Below the pieces are notes generated by a model that saw only the letters and a list, made by a program, of their open reading frames with translations, was not told the origin of the DNA and made no database searches. Positions 32,511-42,700 of a stretch of 64,000 nt of DNA are shown one piece after another; the first letter of the stretch is position 1; every line of letters begins with the position of its first letter. The translations under genes and the position numbers were made by a program. Origin of the DNA: Isosphaeraceae bacterium (GTDB lineage: Bacteria > Planctomycetota > Planctomycetia > Isosphaerales > Isosphaeraceae); assembly GCA_026004735.1 (NCBI GenBank), contig BPJS01000001.1, forward strand, positions 4,172,859 through 4,236,858. Direction: 5' to 3'.

Positions 32511-33779
32511 TCAGCTCCGGGTCGTCAGGCGAGGAGGTGTCAGCCCAATGAGTCGGACGAGGCTGGGCCGGTTGGCCAACCGCCCTGCCCCGGCGAGAGC
32601 TTGAGCCGGTCGACGTGGAACGCTGCGGGTCGGAGTTACCGTCCGCGTACTGGTTGTGAGCACCGCCGGGCCGCCAAATTCAGACGGGGGGAAGAACGGC
32701 GAGGTGATCAGACCGTAGGCCGGAGTGGGGAACAGATTGTCGGCCGGCGCGGGCGTTGTCGTGGTTGTCGCGGGGGGCAGACCGTGAATCGGCGGCCCGA
32801 CCGGTCGCAGCCCCTCCAGGATCGGCGACCGACGGCCCCGAAGATCCCGGATCTGACGGATCTGCCTCAGGGGATCAACGATCAGTCCAATGAAGTAACT
32901 TTCCGGAGCCGACGGCAGAACCACCACCTGTCCCCCGACGGTCCGAGTGTTCGGGGGGGCATCGAGCGTGACATCGCCAAGCACGGTTCGAGCGAACGAC
33001 GGCGAGGACGAAAGTGGCGGAATGTTGGGGATCGTGTAGGTCGCCAGAACCACATCAGACGGATCGAACACCCGGTCGCTCGAAGCCACGAGTTGGACGG
33101 TCACCGGAGCCTGAAGCATGGTCGCCGCCGTCCCGTAGTTGGCGATCCGGAAACTGGGCGCGATCGAATCACCCGGGCTGAGAATCGGCGGGACTTCCAG
33201 CGCCTCGATCTGCAACTCGGGAAGCCCGACGACCAGGCGCATCGGTTGCGAACCAACAGCCAGATTGTTGGTCAGGTCCAGTTCCTGAACCGAGCGGTCG
33301 TCATTGGCGCGGAAGAGGACGAAGACGTCGCCTCCGTTGGGGGGCAGCCGACGGGGGCGCGTCGCCGGCATATTGAGCGTCTGGACGAGGTTGAGCGTCG
33401 AGTTTTGGCGGATGGGCGGTACGTCGATCGTGCCGATTTTGACGGCCTGACGCGTCAGGCGGTGCGGATTGGTTGAGAGGTAGACGCCGAGCGTGCTGGC
33501 CGGAGCGTCGGCCTGGCTGATAGCTCCCGGCTCGAGCGCGGTGGGCTCGACCAGCGAGCTATGCCCGATGTTGGAGATATCTGCGGTGATCGTGATGGTG
33601 CCGCCGTAGGCGGCGACTGGGGGTGTGGCACCGCGTACGGTCAGATCCGGTAAGGAGTAACCGAGCGGCGTGTAATTGAGGACGGTTCGGTTCTCGAGTG
33701 ATTCCAGATTCCCAGGCGCGCGTCGCCGGTCGACGCGCGGCGATCGGCCCGAACGGCCCATTTCGCGTCCCATCCGCAT
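32511..33779 (-). CDS. Secreted CARDB-like protein with LEPR-type N-terminal motif
   Basis: A 422-residue protein. The N-terminus is Arg-rich and contains LESLENRTVL, close to the planctomycete LEPR-xLL motif found at the start of large exported proteins. The body has two Ig-like CARDB-type units: one starting LPDLTVRGATPPVAAYGGTI and one starting LPELQIEALEVPPILSPGDS, each with a strand pattern ending in NN or NYG turns. The C-terminal ~100 residues are Pro/Thr/Arg-rich and look disordered. Expected to be extracellular. No enzyme motif is present. The minus-strand ATG is at 33777-33779; proS is divergent. Confidence 0.78.
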   Translation of the reverse strand: MRMGREMGRSGRSPRVDRRRAPGNLESLENRTVLNYTPLGYSLPDLTVRGATPPVAAYGGTITITADISNIGHSSLVEPTALEPGAISQADAPASTLGVYLSTNPHRLTRQAVKIGTIDVPPIRQNSTLNLVQTLNMPATRPRRLPPNGGDVFVLFRANDDRSVQELDLTNNLAVGSQPMRLVVGLPELQIEALEVPPILSPGDSIAPSFRIANYGTAATMLQAPVTVQLVASSDRVFDPSDVVLATYTIPNIPPLSSSPSFARTVLGDVTLDAPPNTRTVGGQVVVLPSAPESYFIGLIVDPLRQIRQIRDLRGRRSPILEGLRPVGPPIHGLPPATTTTTPAPADNLFPTPAYGLITSPFFPPSEFGGPAVLTTSTRTVTPTRSVPRRPAQALAGAGRLANRPSLVRLIGLTPPRLTTRS

Positions 33780-34126
33780 GATCGTCTCCCCCGCTCCCGG
33801 GGCGCCGGGCGCGCTGTGGTATCCATCCGTCGCGCGTGCCCCGGGCTTGATCGATCAGAGCCCGAGCCGAACGCGCGATCGCGGAGCGGATCCGCTTCGC
33901 CCTAGGAATTCGTCCGGAGGAAGCGGCTGGCTTCGGGTGGATTTGGGGACGGCCGAGCTCCTGGTTCGCGTCGTGCCGACCGCTCCGAAGGCGCCCGATC
34001 GCGCGATCCGAACGCCTGTCCCGCCTGTGCCGGACGCTGGTTTTGTCTGGTAGACTAGTAGGGCTATCCCGTCCACGGTCCCCCGTTCAATGCCCGGCCG
34101 TTCGGCCCAGGTCTCAGGAGTCCGCT
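33780..34126. other. Divergent intergenic region between the CARDB gene and proS
   Basis: 347 nt without a gene. It contains an unusual density of short palindromes: CGGGCT...AGCCCG enclosing TGATCGATCA (33842-33864), AGCGGATCCGCT (33885-33896) and GATCGCGCGATC (33997-34008). A probable proS promoter lies at 34048-34056. A T-box-type leader was not recognised. Confidence 0.5.
34048..34056 (+). promoter_or_regulatory. Extended -10 promoter for proS
   Basis: TG at 34048-34049, one base, then TAGACT at 34051-34056 (4 of 6 to TATAAT), with no clear -35. It lies 70 nt before the GTG start at 34127. Confidence 0.38.
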
Positions 34127-35902
34127 GTGCGCTGGTCGCAATCGCTGATCCCGACCCTCAAGGAATCTCCGGCCGACGCGGTTGCGTCCAGCCACATCCT
34201 GTTGCAGCGATCGGGCATGATCCGCCAGCTCGGCGCAGGGGCCTACACCTACTTGCCCCTCGGGTTCCGCGCGCTTCAAAAGGCGGTCGCGATCATCCGG
34301 GAAGAGATGGACGCTGCTGGGGCGATCGAGCTGCTGATGCCGGCGGTCCAGCCGGTCGAATTGTGGCAGGAATCCGGCCGTTATCATGCGATGGGCGGCA
34401 TCCTGATGGAACTGCGGCTCGGCGGCGATAAGCACGCCGTTCTCGGTCCGACCCACGAGGAAGTGGTCACCGACATCGCCCGGGACCTCATCAAATCGTA
34501 TCGCCAGCTTCCGATCGTCCTGTATCAGATTCAGACGAAATTCCGGGACGAGCCGCGTCCTCGGTTCGGGATTCTCCGAACCCGCGAGTTCTTGATGAAG
34601 GATGCGTACAGCTTCGGCACCGATCTGGAACAGCTCAACCGTGCCTACGACGCGATGTTCGAGGCCTATTGCCGGATCTTCGATCGGTGTGGTCTGCCCT
34701 ACGTCGTCGTCGAAGCGGAGAGCGGTCCAATCGGCGGCGACAGTTCGCACGAGTTCATGGTTCCCTGCGACATCGGCGAGGATGCCGTGATTCAATGTGC
34801 GGCCTGCGGTTATGCGGCCAACCGTGAGCGTGCCGAGGTCGGCACCGAACCGAGCCCAATTCCGCCGCCCGACCCCTCAGCGCCAGCGCCGACGGCCGTT
34901 GAGACCCCCAACCGTCGGACCATCGACGAACTCTGCCAGTTTCTCCAGGTCCGGCCCGAGGAGACCGCAAAGCTGCTGGTCTTTCTGGCCGACGGCCAGC
35001 CGGTTGCCGTCTTGGTCCGTGGCGATCACGAAGCCAACGAGGCCAAAGTGCGTCGCATGTTGGGCGCCACAATCCTCGAACCGGCCGACGCCGAGACCAT
35101 CGAGCGGGTCGCTGGTGCCCCGATGGGTTTTCTGGGACCGGTTGGGATCCGGATTCCCCTGGTCGTGGACCGGGCCGTTGCGCGGGTGCCACGGCTGGTT
35201 GTCGGGGGCAATGCCCTGGACGTTCACCTCACCGGCGTGATTCCCGGCCGGGATTTTCCCATCGACCGCCTGGCCGACCTCCGCAATGCCGAGCCAGGCG
35301 ACCCGTGCCCGCGCTGTGGCTCACCGCTGGCGGTCCGCCAAGGGATCGAGATCGGCCACGTCTTCAAGCTGGGGACGAAGTACTCCTGCGCGATGGGCGC
35401 CGAGTTTCTCGACGAGCACGGACAGGCCCATCCGATGATCATGGGCTGCTACGGGATTGGGGTGAATCGCATCCTAGCGGCAGCGGTCGAGACCGGCCAC
35501 GACAAGGACGGCATCGTCTGGCCGCTCAGCCTAGCGCCCTACGAAGTGGTCCTGGTGCCGCTTCAAGTTCACAATGAAGCGGTGCTCGACCTGACGGCGA
35601 CGCTCGAGCGTCACTTGACGGCGGCCGGCCATGACGTCCTGGTCGACGATCGTGATCTTCGCCCGGGCGTCAAATTCAAGGATGCCGACCTAATCGGAAT
35701 TCCCCTCCGAGTCGTTTTGAGTGAGCGTGGCCTCAAGGAGGGCACGATCGAGCTGAAGTGGCGAAACGAATCGGCACCGCGGACGGTGGCAGCCGAGGAA
35801 GCCGTCGCCGCCGTCTTGGGCGAACTCAAATCGGCACACGAGGCCCATCGGTCCCGCTGCGAGCAGCGTCGCCATGCTCGGGCTGCGGCTCAGAGTGGCT
35901 AA
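34127..35902 (+). CDS. proS: Prolyl-tRNA synthetase (bacterial type with editing domain)
   Basis: A 591-residue class II synthetase that charges tRNA-Pro. Seen: RWSQSLIPTLKESPADA at the N-terminus, motif 1 region SGMIRQLGAGAYTYLPLGFRAL, motif 2 QTKFRDEPRPRFGILRTREF, the inserted INS editing domain (about 225-380, with the YbaK-like block NEAKVRRML) and motif 3 CYGIGVNRILAA, followed by the anticodon domain from about residue 470. Cys pairs CAAC and CPRC occur near the insertion. GTG 34127 is chosen because CAGGAG at 34115-34120 is correctly spaced and the family sequence begins there; the ATG at 34043 is too far upstream. Confidence 0.95.
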   Translation: MRWSQSLIPTLKESPADAVASSHILLQRSGMIRQLGAGAYTYLPLGFRALQKAVAIIREEMDAAGAIELLMPAVQPVELWQESGRYHAMGGILMELRLGGDKHAVLGPTHEEVVTDIARDLIKSYRQLPIVLYQIQTKFRDEPRPRFGILRTREFLMKDAYSFGTDLEQLNRAYDAMFEAYCRIFDRCGLPYVVVEAESGPIGGDSSHEFMVPCDIGEDAVIQCAACGYAANRERAEVGTEPSPIPPPDPSAPAPTAVETPNRRTIDELCQFLQVRPEETAKLLVFLADGQPVAVLVRGDHEANEAKVRRMLGATILEPADAETIERVAGAPMGFLGPVGIRIPLVVDRAVARVPRLVVGGNALDVHLTGVIPGRDFPIDRLADLRNAEPGDPCPRCGSPLAVRQGIEIGHVFKLGTKYSCAMGAEFLDEHGQAHPMIMGCYGIGVNRILAAAVETGHDKDGIVWPLSLAPYEVVLVPLQVHNEAVLDLTATLERHLTAAGHDVLVDDRDLRPGVKFKDADLIGIPLRVVLSERGLKEGTIELKWRNESAPRTVAAEEAVAAVLGELKSAHEAHRSRCEQRRHARAAAQSG

Positions 35903-35915
35903 GGGGGGCAGCCCG

Positions 35916-36227
35916 ATGCCAACATCCTCTGGCCTGGAACCGGCTGCTCCGAGCCAGGGTTCCCGCTGGTCCTGGGTGCTGCTGGCCGTGATGACGGTCA
36001 GCTCGTTTGGCGGTCCGTTTCTCATTGCCTGGGTGCTGGGTGGCGGGGATCAGCCTGATTGGCCGCCCGACCGGCTCATCGAGTGGGTTGTCTTCAGTGC
36101 GGTCGTTGCCCTGGTTCTGACGCTTGTGACCTTCGCCGTGGTGCTCGGTTGGGTCCATCGCCACCGGCTAGCGGCGGTTCGACGGGCTGGCTCGTCGCAC
36201 CTCGGTTCCCGGTCCAAGGTTCCATGA
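35916..36227 (+). CDS. Small membrane protein, function unknown
   Basis: A 103-residue protein with two predicted transmembrane helices (about 18-42 and 57-78, WSWVLLAVMTVSSFGGPFLI and VFSAVVALVLTLVTFAVVLG) joined by an acidic loop, and a basic C-terminus. I do not recognise a family. ATG 35916 is chosen for the AGGGGGGC just upstream. Its stop overlaps the ATG of the WecA-like gene (ATGA), so it is translated in the same operon and may serve that enzyme or the O-antigen-ligase-like protein. Confidence 0.68.
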   Translation: MPTSSGLEPAAPSQGSRWSWVLLAVMTVSSFGGPFLIAWVLGGGDQPDWPPDRLIEWVVFSAVVALVLTLVTFAVVLGWVHRHRLAAVRRAGSSHLGSRSKVP

Positions 36228-37417
36228 CTTACCCGGCTCTGCGTTTCCCCGACGGACCCTGGACGTTGACTCTGGCCGCCGTGGCCCTGGCCTCGACGGC
36301 GTTCGCGCTCAGTCTTGGGCTAGGTGCAGTGGTGCGGCAGCTTGCACCGCGGTTCGGTCTCGTTGATCAACCCGGTGGACGTAAGGTTCATCGCGCGGCA
36401 ACGCCGCTGGGCGGGGGGGTGGCCATTTGGGCGAGCGTCATCGCTGTCGTCGCTCTGGCGATCGGTCTGGCCGCCCTCTTCCAATCTGCTCTGCCAGAGA
36501 GCTGGCGACCCTACTTGGAAGGCGCGTCGTCGCGCCTGGGGCAGTTATTCCTCCTGCTGGCCCTAGCCAGTGTGATTATGTTCATGGGACTGGCTGACGA
36601 CCGGTTTCGACTCGGTTGGAAGCCGCGTCTGGCCATTCAATTCGTGGTGGCCGGGCTCTACGTCTATCTGGGCGAGCAAGCCACGTTCTTCAATGCCAAC
36701 CGCTGGCTCACCGGCGCGGTGACCGTCTTTTGGATTGTCGGGCTGACCAATGCCTTCAATTTTCTCGACAATATGGATGGTCTTGCCGCGGGAGTGGGCT
36801 TGATCGCCTGCCTGCTCTTTGCCGGGGCGCAGGTCGCGGTCGGCTCGTTGTTTGTGCCGGCGTTGCTGGTGGTTCTCGCCGGTGCCCTGGCTGGATTCCT
36901 GATCCACAACCGGCCGCCTGCGCGATTGTTCATGGGCGATGCCGGCAGCAATTTTCTCGGTTTCTTACTGGGAACGCTCACCGTCGCCGGCACGTTCACC
37001 CGCGAGGGTTACAGCCCGCTGGGGGTTCTGGCTCCGCTGATGGTGATGGCTGTTCCGCTCTACGACACGGTTTCGGTGATCGTGATCCGGATCCGCCAGG
37101 GTCGTAGTCCGTTTCAGCCGGACCGCTCGCACTTCTCGCACCGCCTGGTCGAGCGGGGTCTGACGCCGCCGCGTGCGGTGGCCACGATCTGCCTGGTGAC
37201 ACTTGCCTCGGGCCTGGGCGCGTTGTTGCTCCATCGGGTCACGAACCTCGCGGAAGCCGCGGTCCTGCTGGGACAGACCGTCTGCCTGATCGGCGTGGTG
37301 GTCATGCTGGAGCTGGGAACATTGCGTCGGGATCAATGCCATGAGCCATCCTCGCCGACGAGCACGCCGGCCAACCGCAACCCCGGTCAGCCGGCGACAG
37401 TCAACCGCGACCCTTGA
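36224..37417 (+). CDS. WecA/MraY-family undecaprenyl-phosphate glycosyl-1-phosphate transferase
   Basis: A 397-residue polytopic membrane enzyme that starts polysaccharide synthesis by moving a HexNAc-1-phosphate from UDP-sugar onto undecaprenyl phosphate. Landmarks of the family: RKVHRAATPLGGGVAIW near the N-terminus, GLADDRFRLGWKPRLAIQ (Asp-Asp), NAFNFLDNMDGLAAGVG, FMGDAGSNFLGFLLG, and the terminal RSPFQPDRSHFSHRLVERG loop. These fit WecA/TagO rather than MraY. The ATG at 36224 overlaps the upstream stop. The last ~25 residues are polar and are encoded inside the overlap with the next gene, which starts 77 nt before this stop. Confidence 0.92.
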   Translation: MTYPALRFPDGPWTLTLAAVALASTAFALSLGLGAVVRQLAPRFGLVDQPGGRKVHRAATPLGGGVAIWASVIAVVALAIGLAALFQSALPESWRPYLEGASSRLGQLFLLLALASVIMFMGLADDRFRLGWKPRLAIQFVVAGLYVYLGEQATFFNANRWLTGAVTVFWIVGLTNAFNFLDNMDGLAAGVGLIACLLFAGAQVAVGSLFVPALLVVLAGALAGFLIHNRPPARLFMGDAGSNFLGFLLGTLTVAGTFTREGYSPLGVLAPLMVMAVPLYDTVSVIVIRIRQGRSPFQPDRSHFSHRLVERGLTPPRAVATICLVTLASGLGALLLHRVTNLAEAAVLLGQTVCLIGVVVMLELGTLRRDQCHEPSSPTSTPANRNPGQPATVNRDP

Positions 37418-39701
37418 GACCGCACCTAAGACGGGATGTGAGATCCTTCGCCGCACTGGGCTGGGGCTGGCGGGCGCGGCGCTGGTCGCCCGCTCGACCT
37501 GGCCCGGCGAGGCTCACGACGAGATCGGCTCGGGACAGGGGGTCGGCTGGTCGATGCTGGTCCTCGCCGGTCTGATCCTGGGCGGTCTGAGCGGCTTGCT
37601 GGCCCGTCGCGTCGGGATTCGGTGGTGTCGGGTCGACCTGGCGGTGGTAGCGCTCTTTGCCCTGGTGGCGGTCTCGGCGGGTCATGCCGCGGATGGTCGA
37701 GTCGCGCTCAACCTGGCGTGGGAATGGGTCGGCGTGGGCCTGTGCTACCTGGCCGTCCGCTGGCTGACGGCCGACGCCGCCGAGACGCGCGACTGGCTGG
37801 CCGCGATTCTTGCGATCGGCTTCGCTCTGTCGCTCTATGGCATGTATCAAGTCCTGATCGTTCACCCCGAGATGCGTCGGGAGTATCTGGCCGATCCGGC
37901 GGCGGCGCTGCGTCAGGCCGGAATTCCCGACGACCCGATCGCGCGCCGCCAGTTCGAGGATCGGATTCTTGGCTCCCGCGAGCCGATGGCAACGTTCGGT
38001 CTGGCCAATTCTCTGGCCGTGGTGTTGCTGGTTCCGTTGATCTGCGTCGCCGCGGGGATGCTGGCTCCAGCCCGACGTCGCTGGGTGGGGTCTGCGATCG
38101 CACTAGGCAGTGCCATGCTGCCCGTCTTCGTCCTGACCAAGGGGCGGGCGGCCTACGTGGGGCTGGCCATCGGTCTCGTTCTGCTGGCCAAAGGTTTGCT
38201 ACGCAGAGGACGGCAACTGGCGGTTGCGGCACTGGTTCTGTCGGTTTTGCTCGCCTCGGTGGGTCTTGCGTTGCACCTGCTCGGTCGAGTCGATCCGCTC
38301 GTCTGGAACCGAGAGGTCTTGTCCGAGTCGGTCAAATCGCTTCAGTACCGAGGGGAATATTTCGCCGGGACCTGGAGGATCCTGACGCGCGAGCCAGGCG
38401 TTTGGTGGACGGGCCTGGGTCCCGGCAATTTTTCCGGGCCGTATCTCCGCCATAAGCTCGAAACCGCCAGCGAGGCGATCTCCGACCCGCACAACCTGTT
38501 CCTCGAGGTCTGGACCACGGCCGGATTACCGGCGCTGGTCGCTCTCTCGGCTGCGTTGATCCTGGGCCTGCACACGCTGTTTAAGGCCGTGCCCTGCCCT
38601 ACGGCGGCCCCACCCGAACCGGCTCCCCGCACCTTCACGCGCCTGGCCGTTTGGGGTGCGGGCGGTCTGGTCGGGGCGGTGCTGCTTCGGCCAGACCTGG
38701 GTCCATTCGCGGTTTCGGCCAACCCGCTAGAGGGCGACTTCGTTCGTTGGGCTTTGCTGGGCCTGGGCTGGTTGGGCGGAGCGTGGCTTGCGGCCCGGAT
38801 CGTCCACGTGCTTGAGGAGCGGGTCCTGAGGCTCGCCTTGGGGGCGGGCTTAGTTGCGATGCTGACCGCTCTGCTGATCTCGGGCGGTATTGGTTACGCG
38901 CCGGTCGCGAGCGTGTTTTGGACTACGCTGGCCGTCGGGCTCAACCTGTGCGGCGAGGGCCGTTGCGGTCAGGTGCGCGAATGTAGCGGCCGGTGGATGC
39001 CCGCTCTCGGACTGTTCGGCTTCGCAGCGATCGCTGGGTGGTTTGCTGGAACGATGATCCCGCATGGCCGGGCTGTGGAGGCGGTCGATCGCGCTGAGCG
39101 GGCGATCGCCCAGGCCCGACAGATCATGCGGTCGCCGGTGGCCGATCCGTATCGTCGCGCCGAGCCTTACTATCGCGCCGCCGCCGAGCAACTTCGCGCC
39201 GCGACCCGGCTCGACCGGCTGGCCGCCTATCCCTGGATTCGCTGGGCCTGGCTCGAACTCGAGAACTGGGAGGCCAGCGGCCGGCCGACGGACTTCTCCC
39301 ATTTGATCTGGCACCGCATCGAAGACCAGATGACCCAAGCGATGACCCGTCCCCGCAACCCCAACAACGCGGCTGTGGCCTCGACGGCCGTCCAAATGGC
39401 GACCCGGCTACTGGCGACCCCGGGCTGGCCGGAGTCGGAGCGTGTCCGGATTCGTTGGGATCGGCTTGCGTTTGCGCGTCAGGCGGCCCGGCTCAACCCA
39501 ACGAGCGCGCTGGCCCACGCCGTCCATGCCGAGGCGGCCTGGTCGCTCGTTCCAGCGACTGGCCTCAAAGCCGAGGGCGACGCCGCCGCAGAAACCGCCT
39601 TGCGGCTCGACCGCCAGACGCCGCACATCGACAAGAAGCTTCCGCGTGACCTTCGCGCCCGGCTCCAGCAAATGCTCGAGCCAGCCAGGCCCGAGGCCTA
39701 A
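37341..39701 (+). CDS. O-antigen ligase/polymerase-like membrane protein with TPR-like C-terminus
   Basis: A 786-residue protein. About twelve hydrophobic segments run from residue 37 to 575. The Wzy_C-type core includes VLTKGRAAYVGLAIGLVLLA and the periplasmic loop with WWTGLGPGNFSGPYLRHK and ISDPHNLFLEVWTTAGLPAL, the pattern of WaaL/Wzy family proteins that polymerise or ligate polysaccharide. The C-terminal ~200 residues are helical and soluble-looking (ERAIAQARQIM; NPTSALAHAVHAEAAW), suggesting TPR-like repeats. The start at ATG 37341 lies 77 nt inside the WecA gene; the N-terminal 35 residues are Arg/Thr-rich. The stop overlaps the convergent FG-GAP gene's stop by 4 nt. Confidence 0.83.
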   Translation: MSHPRRRARRPTATPVSRRQSTATLETAPKTGCEILRRTGLGLAGAALVARSTWPGEAHDEIGSGQGVGWSMLVLAGLILGGLSGLLARRVGIRWCRVDLAVVALFALVAVSAGHAADGRVALNLAWEWVGVGLCYLAVRWLTADAAETRDWLAAILAIGFALSLYGMYQVLIVHPEMRREYLADPAAALRQAGIPDDPIARRQFEDRILGSREPMATFGLANSLAVVLLVPLICVAAGMLAPARRRWVGSAIALGSAMLPVFVLTKGRAAYVGLAIGLVLLAKGLLRRGRQLAVAALVLSVLLASVGLALHLLGRVDPLVWNREVLSESVKSLQYRGEYFAGTWRILTREPGVWWTGLGPGNFSGPYLRHKLETASEAISDPHNLFLEVWTTAGLPALVALSAALILGLHTLFKAVPCPTAAPPEPAPRTFTRLAVWGAGGLVGAVLLRPDLGPFAVSANPLEGDFVRWALLGLGWLGGAWLAARIVHVLEERVLRLALGAGLVAMLTALLISGGIGYAPVASVFWTTLAVGLNLCGEGRCGQVRECSGRWMPALGLFGFAAIAGWFAGTMIPHGRAVEAVDRAERAIAQARQIMRSPVADPYRRAEPYYRAAAEQLRAATRLDRLAAYPWIRWAWLELENWEASGRPTDFSHLIWHRIEDQMTQAMTRPRNPNNAAVASTAVQMATRLLATPGWPESERVRIRWDRLAFARQAARLNPTSALAHAVHAEAAWSLVPATGLKAEGDAAAETALRLDRQTPHIDKKLPRDLRARLQQMLEPARPEA

Positions 39702-42700
39702 GGTTGGACCGAGCGCGTCTGATAGGTTCTGAGATAGGCCTCGTATTCAGGGTCGCGCGGCCGTTCGCCCTCAGGACCGAACGGGTAGTGATCCGGCATC
39801 CCCCGCCAGGGAAGCGGCCCGACCGTATCACTGCCGGCGGTAAAGGGGTCGGCGTCCTTGCAATAGCCATAGGCCCGCAAGACGTAGCTCCGGGTCCAGC
39901 CCTCGGGAAGCTCGGGTAAGCCGGTGGCGTCGAACGTGATCTCGACCACATCGCCGGGGCCGACGACGCAGAGCTGGTCGTCGTCGGCCGTGAGCAGGGG
40001 CGTCACATCACCGTACCGCGTCAGCATTCCACCGAGCCGCGCCAACGGCGCCGGATCGACATAATCCCAATCGTAGATCAACGGGGGCCGTCCGTCGGGC
40101 GATATCTCGCGAGTGTAGCCGCGGTAGCCCAGCCGGGCCGTCTGGACGCCGCGCTGGGTGACGCGAAGCTCGGGCCGGGATTCCAGGATCGCTATGAAGG
40201 CCTGGTCCCAATAGCACTCCATATTGGTTCGCAGCCGCAGCACGCACAGCGGACCCGTGAGCTTTCCGGTCAACTCCAGCGTCGTCAGCCGCGGTAGTCC
40301 AGCCGGATAACCCGGATCCGGCTCAATCACGTCCCAGCCACCGTCGGCCCTAAGCCGCTCCAAAACCGGCGGCTGGAGCGCGATGCCCGCCGTCGCGGCC
40401 GCATAGTTGGTCTGCGAGTAAGGGTATTCGACCCAGCCGGCTAGGCAGAGCACCAGGCGATCGTCGGGACCGAAACCCGAGAGCCGGTCTCCGAAATCGA
40501 GCACAATCCCATGCTCCTCGGCATAGCCGATCCATCCCCGCAACCGGCGAAACTCGTCCACCGTTGATCGATCCCAGAATCGCAACCGCTCGGTCACATC
40601 CCGTCCGTTCAGGTCCGTCGCGCGAACCGGTTCGATCGTCTGACGCCACGCCAGTAGTTGGCCCGTCGGACGATTGCCCCCCGGCGCGAACCGCTCGTCC
40701 GGCTCGACCCGCAATTCCGCAGGCCGATCAATCACTTCCAGGATCAGGTGGTCGAGATAGGCCACCTCGTCCATTGGCTCCGTGATAGCCAGCCGGAACG
40801 TTCCTCCGACGGGCCGGAGCTGATCGCCGCGGATGGCCATTGCCTCGTCGCGGTCAGGCGTGCCGTAAACGCCGGGCGCCACCAGATATCCCAGACCCCC
40901 GCCGCCCAGAAAGTCTCCCAGGCAGACGTAGCGGCGGCCGTCGTAGGTGAAGAGCACCGGACAGCTTCCGGTCTTGCGGTTGTTCTCGGCCAGCTTGAGC
41001 ACCTGATCGGCATCGACGTTCAGCTCGGCTTGCATCACACCGTCGGGCCAGCGCAAGCGGATGAGCGGAACCGCCCCGTTTGATCCCAAGCCGAAGATCA
41101 CCGGTCCTTGCGACTGCCCCAAGGTCGCGCCGCCGGCACCGATCGTAAACGGGATGTCCAGGCCGGTTCCCTGCAAGGCAATCTTGGTCCCCAAGCCGTG
41201 AGGATTGGTCCGCATGAAGTCGAAACCAAACTTCCAGCGGCCGGCCAACTCGAGTCCTAACCAGTGATTCCCGTTGCCTCGGTTGACGGCCAGCACCGGT
41301 CCGACACCCTCGCGCACCAGGAGCAGATCGGGCAGCGGATCTCCGGCGAAGTCCGCCCAGTCGAGCGCGACCGGCTCGGCGGGTTCATCAGGGCCGGTCA
41401 GCAGGGAGGCCGTTGCCAGACGACTCCCCTCGTTGCGTGCCCATTGCGCGACCGGAGCGGTCTGATCGACTCGCCGGGGCAGCCCCAGCAGATCGGTGAA
41501 GGAATCGAGATCGACGTCGGCGGCAAGGCCAGCCCGCCAGGTCCGCGCGTCCATCGGCCAGGATTCGAAGGCGAAATCCGCCGGGCCGTCGGCGCTGGGT
41601 CTCCGGGCATTGCGCCAGGCAGTCAAGCGGCCCTCGGGCGTCACCAGAACCAGGTCGGCCCTCCCATCCTTATCCAGGTCGGCCACCAACGGTCCGTTGA
41701 TCGGGCCTTCGAGCGCCAGGTCGTTCAGCGGCCGGCTTTCGAATCGCCCCAGTCGGTCGTTGCGAATGAAGCTGGGCGGCGCGTCATCGGCGGTGACGAT
41801 CAGGTCGAGGTCGCGATCCTCGTCGAAGTCGGCGAAGGCAACACCCGTGTGCCGACGCTGTCCATCGCCGAGTGCCTCAACCCCGGTCCAGGGCGTCAGC
41901 GCGATCGACAGTCCGCTGGTGACTCCGAGGTCGTCGGGGGCCGTCGCCGCAGGCGTGTAGTTCTGCGCGGTCAGGTTCTCGATCCTGGGGGGAACGCCGT
42001 CGTTGCGATACGCCTGATTGGCCGCTCCGGCCGGCGGCATGTCGCCGAAGGCCCGCGCGGCGTCCTCGGCCGCACAATAAGCCACGACGAACAGATCCAG
42101 GTCGCCATCCTGGTCCAGGTCGAGCCAGCGTGCCGTCAAGGCGACGACCTCGTGCCGTTCCGGGCCGAGAGCCTCGGAGAGGTCGGACATCCGCTGGCCT
42201 TCGTTGCGATAGAGCCGAACGCCGTCGAGGCCGGTCAAGGTCAAGTCGATCCGTCCGTCGGCGTCAAAGTCCGCGGCCGCCACACCCAGGCTCGCGTGAT
42301 CGAGCGGCAGACCATAGGCGGCCGTGACATCCTCAAACGACCCGTCTCCCAGGTTGCGCAGCAGGACGTCGCGGATTCCCTGCTCACCCTTGACCGCGGC
42401 TGCCAGAAACAAATCAAGCCTGCCATCACCATCCAGATCGAAGTGGACCACGGCTGTCCCAAACCGCTGGCGGGCCCGGCCGAGCGCGGCCCAAGGTTCG
42501 GCCTCGAAGTCGGCCTGAACGGCCCAGCGCTCTCCTGTGCCGAGAGTGACCCGAATCGGAGACGGCGGCTCGAACCGCGGCGGTCGGACGTCGGAGGCGC
42601 GCCGGGTCTGAGTCCCAAACGGATCGATGATCGTCGCGTACTTGCCGGTTTCGCCGTAGGCAACCTTGCTCGGGTCGCCGGATGCTGTTGGCGAATTCTG

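Noticed and set aside
31568..32551. Plus-strand frame (327 aa) opposite the YhaM-like gene
   Set aside because: The minus-strand protein has OB and HD motifs; the plus frame has none.
33885..33896. AGCGGATCCGCT palindrome considered as an attachment or restriction-type site
   Set aside because: Single copy with no integrase or duplicated flank nearby; kept only as part of the proS-upstream palindrome observation.
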